Positions 24,697 to 32,721 of a DNA stretch of 51,997 nucleotides are shown one piece after another. This DNA is from Anaerolineales bacterium UBA2317. Lineage in GTDB: Bacteria; Chloroflexota; Anaerolineae; Anaerolineales; Villigracilaceae. The notes beneath the pieces are model-generated. The model saw only the letters and a program-made list of their open reading frames with translations, was not told where the DNA came from and did not search any database. The stretch is taken from assembly GCA_002345215.1 (NCBI GenBank), contig DDVH01000019.1, positions 1 through 51,997 of the forward strand, written 5' to 3'. The number at the start of each line of letters is the position of its first letter. The stretch's first letter is position 1. Made by a program: the position numbers and the translations under genes.

Positions 24697-26793
24697 ATGC
24701 CAGAATTTAAGAATCAAAAATTACCATTTCGACCACGTGCTCGATTATTAATGTTGCTTGGTGATCAATTAATACGCGACGCTGGTATCGCTGTGTTCGA
24801 ATTAGTCAAAAATGCTTACGATGCTGATGCACCTCAAGCGACAATTATGATGACTGATCTAAATGATAAAGAAAAGGGGATAATATTGGTTGAAGATTCT
24901 GGAAGTGGGATGGATTTCGAAACAGTAACAAATGTTTGGCTTGAGCCTGGTACTGATTTTAGAGCACGTCAAAGAGAGAAATTAGAACGAACGCCAATAT
25001 ATGGGCGTCTTCCTCTTGGGGAAAAAGGTGTAGGAAGATTTGCTGCTCATAAGCTTGGGATGTTTGTAAGATTAATTACACGTAAAAAGAATAAACCTGA
25101 AGTTATAGTTGAAATTAACTGGGAAGAGTTTATTGAATCAAAATATCTTGAAGATGTGCCAGTAAAAGTGCGGGAACGAGAACCACAAGTTTTCACAGGT
25201 AAAAAAACTGGAACTCGGATAGAAATAGAAAAACTTAATCATACTTGGAATAGAGGGATGGTCAGAGAACTTGCAAGGGCAATAAATTCCATTTGTTCAC
25301 CTTTCAATGAGGAAGGTGAATTTAAGACGGAATTTTTACTCTTGGATAATGCTGAATGGCTTGATGGAATGCTTGATATAGAAAAAGTTCTGGAATATTC
25401 ATTATTCCGTGCTGAATGTGATATTAGGGAAAACCCAAAATCATCGAAGAACTTTGAACTCTCTTACAGTTATAAATTTGTGCCTTATCCATCAATGAAT
25501 AAGGTTCGTGGGCGTGTGAAGAATGTAAAGGGAATTAGTTTGAAATCAGTAATTTCTGATAGTACTACTAACTTGCAGAAAATTGGGCCAATACACATTG
25601 ATTTATATATATTTGACAGAGAACCAAAAGTTTTGGAACTTGGAGTTTCAGATAAAAAAGGATTAAAAGATTTCTTAGATGAAAATGGCGGTATCAGAGT
25701 TTATCGAAATGGAATTCGTGTTTATGACTATGGTGAACTTGGAAATGATTGGCTAAATCTCAGTAGTGAACGTGTAAATGTTCCAGCCAAGAGAATAAGT
25801 AATAATTTGGTAATTGGAGCAGTTTCTTTAGATATATCAAAAAGTATAGGTTTAGTTGAAAAAACAAATCGCGAAGGTTTTATGGATACTCCTGTTTTTA
25901 GGGATTTCAGGAGCATAGTTTATTATGCGGTAACGCAAATCACAGCTGAAAGAAATACAGATAAAACACGTATTCGCGATGCATACAGTAATAAAAAAAT
26001 CAAGGAACCAGTTCTTGAAGATTTGTCAGAATTAAGAGAACTGGTTGAAAAGAAAAAATTAACTGAAGAATTATCCCCATATTTAAATCGTATAGAGGCA
26101 GATTTTGTCCTTATTCGAGATAGGTTTCTTACTAGTGCAAGTGCTGGTTTAAGTCTTTCTGCTGTAATTCATGAGGTTGAGAAAGGCGTTGCAGAGCTTG
26201 CCAAAGTTGTCAAAGAAGAAAAAACAAGTCCACGTGTTAAAGAATTAGCTAAACACCTCGCTGACTTAGTCGAAGGTTTCGCTGCATTAATTCGTAGATC
26301 TGGTTTGAGCCGTGAAAAGGCAAGTTCATTAATTTCTCAAGCTATATTTAATACAGAATTTAGGCTAAAAACTCACAACATAAAATTTATAACTAATATA
26401 AGTCAAGGTGATTTTGAAATAAAATGTAGTCGAAGATTAACAATTTCAACACTTATGAATCTCTTAGATAACTCTATCTGGTGGTTAGATAATAAATGGG
26501 GAAATGTGAAGGGTAAAAAGCATATCTACATTGGATTGTCAAAAGAATTTTCTGATGGATATGCAATTGTTGTAGCAGACAATGGACCAGGCTTTCTAGA
26601 CCCTCCCGAATATTTAGTAGAACCCTTTATTAGTCGAAAACCTGATGGTATGGGGCTAGGATTACATTTAGCTGATCAAGTAATGAAAGCACAAGGTGGG
26701 CGATTGGTTTTTCCTGAATTTAAGGACGTTTCATTACCCAAAGATTTTGATGGAGCTGTAGTAGCATTAGTTTTTGGAGGAACTAAAAAATGA
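24697..26793 (+). CDS. double-GHKL protein: MORC/MutL-like ATPase fused to a histidine kinase
   Basis: 698 aa. The first GHKL ATPase has N-box ELVKNAYDADAP (35-46), EDSGSGM (66-72) and GEKGVGRFAAHKLG (108-121), with a second-domain segment GGIRVYRNGIRVYDYG (331-346), as in MutL/Hsp90/MORC-type ATPases. The C-terminal part has a helical stretch with LSAVIHEVEKGV (487-498; candidate phospho-His492), then a kinase-type GHKL with MNLLDNSIWWL (Asn592), VADNGPGF (626-633) and GMGLGLHLA (651-659). There are no membrane segments. The ATG at 24697 (GGAG six nt upstream) is chosen; an upstream TTG would run over the methyltransferase start. The next gene overlaps by 4 nt and has a receiver-like N-terminus, the natural partner. 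The family is unnamed to me. Confidence 0.8.
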   Translation: MPEFKNQKLPFRPRARLLMLLGDQLIRDAGIAVFELVKNAYDADAPQATIMMTDLNDKEKGIILVEDSGSGMDFETVTNVWLEPGTDFRARQREKLERTPIYGRLPLGEKGVGRFAAHKLGMFVRLITRKKNKPEVIVEINWEEFIESKYLEDVPVKVREREPQVFTGKKTGTRIEIEKLNHTWNRGMVRELARAINSICSPFNEEGEFKTEFLLLDNAEWLDGMLDIEKVLEYSLFRAECDIRENPKSSKNFELSYSYKFVPYPSMNKVRGRVKNVKGISLKSVISDSTTNLQKIGPIHIDLYIFDREPKVLELGVSDKKGLKDFLDENGGIRVYRNGIRVYDYGELGNDWLNLSSERVNVPAKRISNNLVIGAVSLDISKSIGLVEKTNREGFMDTPVFRDFRSIVYYAVTQITAERNTDKTRIRDAYSNKKIKEPVLEDLSELRELVEKKKLTEELSPYLNRIEADFVLIRDRFLTSASAGLSLSAVIHEVEKGVAELAKVVKEEKTSPRVKELAKHLADLVEGFAALIRRSGLSREKASSLISQAIFNTEFRLKTHNIKFITNISQGDFEIKCSRRLTISTLMNLLDNSIWWLDNKWGNVKGKKHIYIGLSKEFSDGYAIVVADNGPGFLDPPEYLVEPFISRKPDGMGLGLHLADQVMKAQGGRLVFPEFKDVSLPKDFDGAVVALVFGGTKK

Positions 26794-28097
26794 ATGGACT
26801 AACAGGTGCAAGAGTTGTAATAGTAGATGATGAGGAAAAGGAAGCAATTCCTGTTATTAAGGAACTTTCCAAAAAAGGTATTCCAGTCGTTTATTTTGGA
26901 AATGTGAATGACCTACCAAATAATGGATTAATAGGTGTGAGGCTAGCAATTTTAGATATGGATTTAGTTGGTGGAGGTGTCCCTGATAAATCCAAAATTT
27001 CAACTTTGATCGGTTATTTAAAGAAAATAATTAATATCAACAACGGTCCTTATGGGGTTTTAGTTTGGACAAAACATATTGAACTTCAAGAACTCTTTGA
27101 AAGCCAAATTTTTGCTGCACATGATGTACCCAACCCAGTATTTACTATTTGTGTAGCAAAGGCTGATTGTAAAGATAGAAGGGGAAATTTTAGTTTAAGT
27201 AAGGTTTCTTCACAAATTGGTATTGCATTAAAAAGTTTTAGCCCACTTCTATTGATTCAAAAATGGGAAGAAACAGGCTTTTTTTCTACGACAGAAGTAA
27301 CAAATCAACTTTCAAACTTATCTATTAAGAATTCGGCAAATCTTAGTGAATGGCGAGAAAAGTGGAAGACTGAATTTCTACAACTCTTGCATGCAATCGC
27401 AGTTGCAGAAGCAGGAAGACAACTAAGTGATAATAAAGTCTTAAGTTCTTTGTATTGGGCTATGAATCCCCTACATTCCGATAGAATGGAGAATAATGTA
27501 TCAAAACTTAGTAAATCTTTGTCAAAACATTCTACAGAAATCACATCACTTAATCCCACAAATGACATATCTTCAAAAGCAAAATTAAATTCAATGTTAC
27601 ATTTAGCAATGACAAATGTAAATGATTTTTTTGCTGGTAACATTTATATGAGGTCAAAGTTTGGCAAATTAATTCCAACTGCTAATAAAATCCTTGATGA
27701 TATTGTGGAAAACAATAATAAGAAGCAAACTATATCGATTTTAAGCCCCTTATCTAAAGTGATTGCGGTGGAAGTAAATGCAAATTGCGATCATTCACAA
27801 GACAAAGTTCGTATCGCAAGATTGCTTGTAGGCTTGGTTATTCCAGAAGATAAAATTAATAGAATCAAACGTAGAGCGAGTTTTCTATACGAATTAGGTC
27901 CATTGTTTTTAGAGACTAGAACAATTTCTGCAGGAGTTTATTACATTTATTTCAGTTCTTTGCACCTAGTAACTATTGAATTGAAACAGGCACTGAAAGC
28001 TATTCCCTTAGCAAGACTTCGAGGGCAGGCTTTTTCTGATATGCAAGCATGGTTTGCGCGCCAATCCACAAGACCAGGTATGCTTGCTTTGAAATAA
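26790..28097 (+). CDS. receiver-like protein with uncharacterised C-terminal region
   Basis: 435 aa. The first ~125 residues look like a CheY-type receiver: VVIVDDEE (acidic Asp13/Asp14), RLAILDMDL (Asp56 as the probable phospho-acceptor), a Thr at VWTKH (Thr94) and a Lys near 124. The remaining 300 residues have no recognised output domain. They include a helical stretch (185-290) and a strand-rich part with VNANCDHSQDKVRIARLL (329-346), whose Cys-Asp-His cluster is conspicuous. Its start overlaps the kinase stop (ATGA). Because it depends on a kinase next to a DNA methyltransferase, it is a candidate effector or regulator. No DNA-binding helix-turn-helix is evident. Confidence 0.7.
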   Translation: MNGLTGARVVIVDDEEKEAIPVIKELSKKGIPVVYFGNVNDLPNNGLIGVRLAILDMDLVGGGVPDKSKISTLIGYLKKIININNGPYGVLVWTKHIELQELFESQIFAAHDVPNPVFTICVAKADCKDRRGNFSLSKVSSQIGIALKSFSPLLLIQKWEETGFFSTTEVTNQLSNLSIKNSANLSEWREKWKTEFLQLLHAIAVAEAGRQLSDNKVLSSLYWAMNPLHSDRMENNVSKLSKSLSKHSTEITSLNPTNDISSKAKLNSMLHLAMTNVNDFFAGNIYMRSKFGKLIPTANKILDDIVENNNKKQTISILSPLSKVIAVEVNANCDHSQDKVRIARLLVGLVIPEDKINRIKRRASFLYELGPLFLETRTISAGVYYIYFSSLHLVTIELKQALKAIPLARLRGQAFSDMQAWFARQSTRPGMLALK

Positions 28098-28118
28098 ATT
28101 TATTCATTAGTCACTACT

Positions 28119-28151
28119 AAAACTCCGAGATATTCAAAATCTCGGAGTTTT
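28119..28151. terminator. strong intrinsic terminator after the receiver gene
   Basis: AAAACTCCGAGAT (28119-28131) pairs perfectly (13 bp) with ATCTCGGAGTTTT (28139-28151) around a 7-nt loop. The A and T tails make it usable on either strand. It insulates the kinase operon from the AbiE operon. Confidence 0.88.
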
Positions 28152-28154
28152 GTT

Positions 28155-28206
28155 TACAACAAAAATACTATACATTTAATAAAATGTGGTATTTTTGTTG
28201 TATAAT
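28155..28206 (+). promoter_or_regulatory. abiE promoter with long inverted-repeat operator
   Basis: TACAACAAAAATAC (28155-28168) and GTATTTTTGTTGTA (28189-28202) form a perfect 14-bp inverted repeat. Inside it lies a second, smaller one, ACATTT/AAATGT (28172-28177 and 28182-28187). The right arm runs into TATAAT (28201-28206), which ends 6 nt before the abiEi ATG. In characterised AbiE systems the AbiEi antitoxin represses its own promoter by binding inverted repeats, so this is the expected operator. Confidence 0.75.
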
Positions 28207-28212
28207 ATCTTT

Positions 28213-28803
28213 ATGGCAAAATACAAAAGAATCTTCAAAGACCACAAAGGTATTTTGAGAGCATCGAAAGCTATTGAGCTTGGCGTCCCGAAGCATGTTT
28301 TGTACGAAATGGTGAAAACAGGCGAACTTGTCCGTGAGGTGCAAGGGATTTATCGCCTGAGTGAGACTGAGTCACTGGGGTATCCTGACCTTGTGCAAAT
28401 CAGTTTGCGTGTGCCAAAAGCTGTGTTTTGCCTTATCTCTGCTTTGTATTTTCATGAACTGACCACACAGATTCCACATCAAATATATTTTGCTTTGCCC
28501 AGAGATGTAAAAACTCCAAAGATTCAATATCCGCCGATTCGTGTTTTTCATTTTTCACAAAAACCTTATAAAGAAGGGATTGAAGAACATGAGTTGGATG
28601 GAGTCAAGGTCAAAATATATAATCGTGAAAAAACAATTGCAGATTGTTTCAAATTCCGTGAAAAGATTGGCATGGATGTTGCACTCGAAGCCGTTAAAGA
28701 TTATCTCAAACAGCCACATCCAAACATATCTTTGCTTTTGAAATATGCCAAAATTAATCGCGTCGAGAAAGTGATACGCCCGTATCTGGAGGCTTTGATA
28801 TGA
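28213..28803 (+). CDS. abiEi: AbiEi antitoxin (type IV toxin-antitoxin)
   Basis: 196 aa from the ATG at 28213 (an in-frame codon at 28186 lies inside the operator). The N-terminus RIFKDHKGILRASKAIELG and the stretch VLYEMVKTGELVREVQGIYRLSE form the winged-helix HTH typical of AbiEi, and the C-terminal AbiEi_1-like domain follows (REKTIADCFKFREKIG). It should repress the operon and neutralise AbiEii. It overlaps abiEii by 4 nt (ATGA). The predicted mRNA is leaderless. Confidence 0.88.
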   Translation: MAKYKRIFKDHKGILRASKAIELGVPKHVLYEMVKTGELVREVQGIYRLSETESLGYPDLVQISLRVPKAVFCLISALYFHELTTQIPHQIYFALPRDVKTPKIQYPPIRVFHFSQKPYKEGIEEHELDGVKVKIYNREKTIADCFKFREKIGMDVALEAVKDYLKQPHPNISLLLKYAKINRVEKVIRPYLEALI

Positions 28804-29714
28804 AAGAGCCAGTTAAAAATGTCGCCGCGTCTGTTCTAACTCGATTGAAAAATCAAAACGAAATACTTGAAAGACCATTTGCCGAAATTCTTCAATATTA
28901 TGCAATGGAAAGGTTTTTATATCGGCTATCACAAACAGAATATGCTGATAAATTTATTCTCAAAGGTGGCTTGCTATTTTATGCATGGAGTCTTCCTTTG
29001 CGCCGCCCGACTCGTGATATTGATTTTCGTGGATATGTTTCTAGCAATAAGTCAATTCTTTTGAAGATTATCAAAGAGATTATTTCTATATCTGTACCCG
29101 AAGACGGGCTTATCTTTGATGCACAATCTGTTGTAATAGAAGAAACACAAATTGATGCAGATTATCAAGGCACACGCATAAAATTGATTGCTTTGTTAGA
29201 ACGTTCTAAAATCCCTATTCAAATTGATATTGGTTTCTCAGATGAACTTACATCAAAAGCGGAGACTATTAAGTACCCGAATCTTCTTCCCAATCTCAAA
29301 ACTACTCACATGAAAGGGTATCCAAAAGAAACTGTCGTTGCTGAAAAATTTCATGCGATGGTTCGTCATGCAGAATTAAATAGTCGTATGAAAGATTATT
29401 ATGACCTTTGGTTAATTTCAGAGACGTTTGATTTTGATATTAAAGATTTACAAAAGGCAATTGAAGCCACATTCACAAAACGTGATACAGAAATTCCACT
29501 CGAACAACCATTGTCACTAACGATTGATTTTGCTCGTACTGGTCAAACACGGTGGATTAATTTCTTAGATAAAATGAATCTAGAAAATAACCAAGTTACT
29601 AATTTTGTAAACGTTGTTGAGCAGATTTGGGATTTTCTGCAAACCCCATTACAAGCATCTATTAATAAAACAAAACTAGATAAAAAATGGAAACCAAATC
29701 AAGGTTGGAAATAA
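28800..29714 (+). CDS. abiEii: AbiEii toxin (nucleotidyltransferase fold)
   Basis: 304 aa of the AbiEii/AbiGii family. The signature FILKGGLLFYAWSLPLRRP followed by TRDIDFRG gives the GGxxL and DxD-type metal motif; the later HAMVRHAELNSRMKDYYDLW carries the second conserved block (KDxYDL). Characterised members are NTP-binding nucleotidyltransferases that arrest growth, and the pair acts as a phage-defence abortive system. It is the rightmost gene of the island; the next gene is a PBP. Confidence 0.9.
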   Translation: MKEPVKNVAASVLTRLKNQNEILERPFAEILQYYAMERFLYRLSQTEYADKFILKGGLLFYAWSLPLRRPTRDIDFRGYVSSNKSILLKIIKEIISISVPEDGLIFDAQSVVIEETQIDADYQGTRIKLIALLERSKIPIQIDIGFSDELTSKAETIKYPNLLPNLKTTHMKGYPKETVVAEKFHAMVRHAELNSRMKDYYDLWLISETFDFDIKDLQKAIEATFTKRDTEIPLEQPLSLTIDFARTGQTRWINFLDKMNLENNQVTNFVNVVEQIWDFLQTPLQASINKTKLDKKWKPNQGWK

Positions 29715-29787
29715 ACCATATATTTTGTCTTTCATCTTTCTTCTTTCCGCCACACCTGTTTCCCTGTCTACCTGTATACTTAAACTC

Positions 29788-32286
29788 ATGCCTTCCACCC
29801 TCCCCATCCTGCGTGCCAGACGAGAACGCAGATTAAATCAACAAAATAAAAACTCAAATCGCCAGCGCGGATTTGTCCTTAGCATTGGAATCATCATCTC
29901 CATTTTATTGGGCGTGGTGATAATTCTCGGCGCGTTTGCGTATGCAGACATCACACAAGATTTACCATCCACAGAAATTTTGCCGCGTTTGTTTAATCCG
30001 CCCGATGGATTGTTGTTGCAACCCACAAGAATTTATGATCGCACAGGTTTGCAATTGTTGGCAACTTTTTCACCCAATAATTCTCCGCGCCGTTACATTC
30101 CCGTCAGTGAAACAAATCCGCAACACATTCCACAAAGTTTAATCAATGCCCTCATTGCTGTTTCAGACCCGCAGTTTAATCGTCATTCGGGTTATTCAAT
30201 TGAAGGTTTTGATAATCCAGATTTGCATCCTACGATTGCACAAAAACTTGTTTATGATTTTTTGTTGTATAGCGAATCACCCACAACCAAACGCGCGATT
30301 CGTGAAAGAATTCTCGCGGCACAAATCACAGCGCAATTTGGTCGCACACAAATCATCGAGTGGTATCTCAACTCTGCAAATTTTGGCAATCATGCCTATG
30401 GTATCGAAGCCGCCGCGCAACTTTATTTTGGAAAATTTGCAAGTGACCTCACACTCGCTGAGTCCGCAATTTTGGCGGCGGTGATTGAAACGCCTGCATT
30501 GAATCCGTTGGATGCTGAAAGTGTAGCGTTGCAACGCGGGCGTGAAGTTTTATATGTGATGAATGAATTAAGACTCGCCAGCAACGAAGCGACTGCTTTA
30601 GCATTAGCAGAGATACCAGTGATTCAATCCGCGCCTCAACCTACGCCGATACTTGCTCCTGCTTTCGTCAACATGGTCTTATCCCAACTTGACTCGCAAA
30701 TTCCGCGTGAACGATTAGAACGTGGTGGCATTACCATCATCACCACATTGGATTATGAATTACAAAAACAAGCTAACTGCACAACAGAAATTTATGCGAT
30801 TCGTTTAGCAGGTTTGGAAGAATCAAATAATGATTGTGACTCCGCGAGATTATTACCATCACTTCCACCTGCGACAACATTTATAGATTCATCAGCGAGT
30901 GCCATCATCATTGACCCGAATACAGGTCAGGTGTTGGCATTGGTTGGGGAAACAAATCAAGGCGTAGAAACTCCGCTGACGACGAGTCACCAAGCTGGCT
31001 CGAGTCTAGATGCGTTTGTTTATTTAACAGGATTCACTCGAGGCTTGAGTCCAGCGTCACTGACGTGGGATATTCCAAACGAAAATAATTATCAAAATTT
31101 TGATGGTGAATTTCATGGACCCATGCGTTTACGAACCGCTTTATTAAATGATTATCAAGTGCCTGTGGAAATTTTGAAAAATCAAATGGGAGTTGAAAAT
31201 ATTTTAGATATTACGCAATCTTTTGGTATTGATGTAAATGATGATGTTTCATTAATTGATTTGGCAAGTGTGTATGGCGTGTTTGCAACTCAAGGTGTGC
31301 ATTTTGGTCAGCAATTGGATAATGAATTTATGCCTGTGAGTGTGTTGCGCGTGGAAGGTGTGGATAAATCTGTGATGTTGGATTGGTCAATTCCGCAAGC
31401 GCAAACTGTGATTACACCTGCTATGTCTTATGTGATGACGCATGTTTTGAGTGATGATGTGGAACGCGCCACTGCATTTGATGTGAATAGACCTGTGGGT
31501 ATAAAAGTTGGGCAAACGTTTGATGCGAAAGATGCTTGGGTAGTTGGTTACACACCATATTATGTTGTTGCCACGTGGACTGGCGTACGAAATGAAAATG
31601 ATTTAATTACGCCAAGATTTCCAGCAGTGTTATGGAATGCATTGATGCAAACGGCTTCGCAAAACAAACTAGCAGATGGTTGGTCTGCGCCATTAGGTGT
31701 TTCGACAATTACAGTTTGTGACCCTTCGGGTTTATTGCCCACGCGTGAATGCCCAAATTTAGTTAGTGAAGTTTTTTTGAATGGTAGTGAACCGACTCAA
31801 GCAGATAATTTATATCGTGAGTTTTCTATCAATCGTGAAACAGGTTTATTAGCCACAGTCTTTACGCCGCCAGAATTAATTGATAACCGAATCTATTTGG
31901 TGTATCCAGATGATGCGCGAGAATGGGCACAAAGCGCAGGCTTGGATATTCCACCTACATCGTATGATGCCATTCAAGCACCGCCTGTCAATCCGAATGT
32001 CAATATTACATTCCCAGCTTTATTTGCAGATGTAAGCGGCGTTATGCAAATCATCGGCACTGCTTCTGGTGAAAATTTTGTTTCGTATCGTGTGCAAGTT
32101 GGCAAGGGATTAAATCCGCAAGAGTGGATTCAATTAGGTGGCGATAATACAACTCCAGTGGAAGGAAATATTTTGGCAGAATGGGATACGGCTGGATTAA
32201 GTGGTTTGTATTCAGTGCAATTGATTGTCGTCCGTAATGAGCAAGTGGTAGAGTCAGCAGTGATTCAGGTGACGATTGGTGAATAA
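29788..32286 (+). CDS. degenerate class A penicillin-binding protein
   Basis: 832 aa: a membrane anchor (28-52), GT51 transglycosylase domain (about 80-245), transpeptidase domain (about 370-650) and a C-terminal beta domain. The family-defining catalytic residues are altered. The GT51 ED motif is SD (Ser126-Asp127). The transpeptidase S-x-x-K is Ser405-Ser-Leu-Asp408, S-x-N is Asp455-Tyr-Gln457, and K-T-G is Lys573-Val-Gly. The fold-level context is intact (YLNSANFGNHAYGIEAA; KDAWVVGYTP), so this looks like a pseudoenzyme, not a broken gene. It starts 7 nt after TATACT, hence a leaderless prediction; an in-frame TTG at 29725 is unlikely to be used. Confidence 0.85.
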   Translation: MPSTLPILRARRERRLNQQNKNSNRQRGFVLSIGIIISILLGVVIILGAFAYADITQDLPSTEILPRLFNPPDGLLLQPTRIYDRTGLQLLATFSPNNSPRRYIPVSETNPQHIPQSLINALIAVSDPQFNRHSGYSIEGFDNPDLHPTIAQKLVYDFLLYSESPTTKRAIRERILAAQITAQFGRTQIIEWYLNSANFGNHAYGIEAAAQLYFGKFASDLTLAESAILAAVIETPALNPLDAESVALQRGREVLYVMNELRLASNEATALALAEIPVIQSAPQPTPILAPAFVNMVLSQLDSQIPRERLERGGITIITTLDYELQKQANCTTEIYAIRLAGLEESNNDCDSARLLPSLPPATTFIDSSASAIIIDPNTGQVLALVGETNQGVETPLTTSHQAGSSLDAFVYLTGFTRGLSPASLTWDIPNENNYQNFDGEFHGPMRLRTALLNDYQVPVEILKNQMGVENILDITQSFGIDVNDDVSLIDLASVYGVFATQGVHFGQQLDNEFMPVSVLRVEGVDKSVMLDWSIPQAQTVITPAMSYVMTHVLSDDVERATAFDVNRPVGIKVGQTFDAKDAWVVGYTPYYVVATWTGVRNENDLITPRFPAVLWNALMQTASQNKLADGWSAPLGVSTITVCDPSGLLPTRECPNLVSEVFLNGSEPTQADNLYREFSINRETGLLATVFTPPELIDNRIYLVYPDDAREWAQSAGLDIPPTSYDAIQAPPVNPNVNITFPALFADVSGVMQIIGTASGENFVSYRVQVGKGLNPQEWIQLGGDNTTPVEGNILAEWDTAGLSGLYSVQLIVVRNEQVVESAVIQVTIGE

Positions 32287-32318
32287 TGTATAATTTCGCT
32301 ATTCTAGGAGAGTGAACA

Positions 32319-32708
32319 ATGACCGATAAACTCAAAATCACAAAAACAGATGGGGAAATTCCCGTTTTACATGTTGCTGGTCACTTAGATGGCGAAACCG
32401 AAAATATGTTGGTGGCAGAAGCAACTGCATTATTTAACGCGGGCAAAAAGAATCTTATCCTTGAATTGAGTCAAGTGGATATGATTAGTAGCGCTGGCTT
32501 ACGAGCTATCCATGTGATTTACAAAATGTTCACCCAACATCCAGATACTGAAAAATGGCAAAGCGAACATGTGGGTGAAACTTTCAAATCCCCATTTATG
32601 AAACTTGCTCAACCTTCATCACAAGTACATTATGTATTAAGTATGGCAGGCTTTTTGCAGAATATTTATATTTTCCCCACTTTGGAAGAGGCACTTGATT
32701 CGTTTTAA
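32319..32708 (+). CDS. STAS-domain anti-sigma factor antagonist-like protein
   Basis: 129 aa with the STAS fold. LHVAGHLDGETENMLVAEA leads to the phosphorylation loop VDMISSAGLRAI, whose Ser-Ser-Ala-Gly matches the phospho-acceptor Ser of SpoIIAA/RsbV proteins. It should be switched by a serine kinase elsewhere in the genome. It has its own TATAAT at 32289-32294, overlapping the PBP stop codon, and a TAGGAG Shine-Dalgarno. Confidence 0.82.
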   Translation: MTDKLKITKTDGEIPVLHVAGHLDGETENMLVAEATALFNAGKKNLILELSQVDMISSAGLRAIHVIYKMFTQHPDTEKWQSEHVGETFKSPFMKLAQPSSQVHYVLSMAGFLQNIYIFPTLEEALDSF

Positions 32709-32721
32709 GAAGTTTGATTTC

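Noticed and set aside
23070..29714. Type II restriction-modification system
   Set aside because: No protein with a recognisable restriction endonuclease motif (PD-D/ExK, HNH, GIY-YIG or PLD) was seen next to the methyltransferase, so no restriction partner is claimed.
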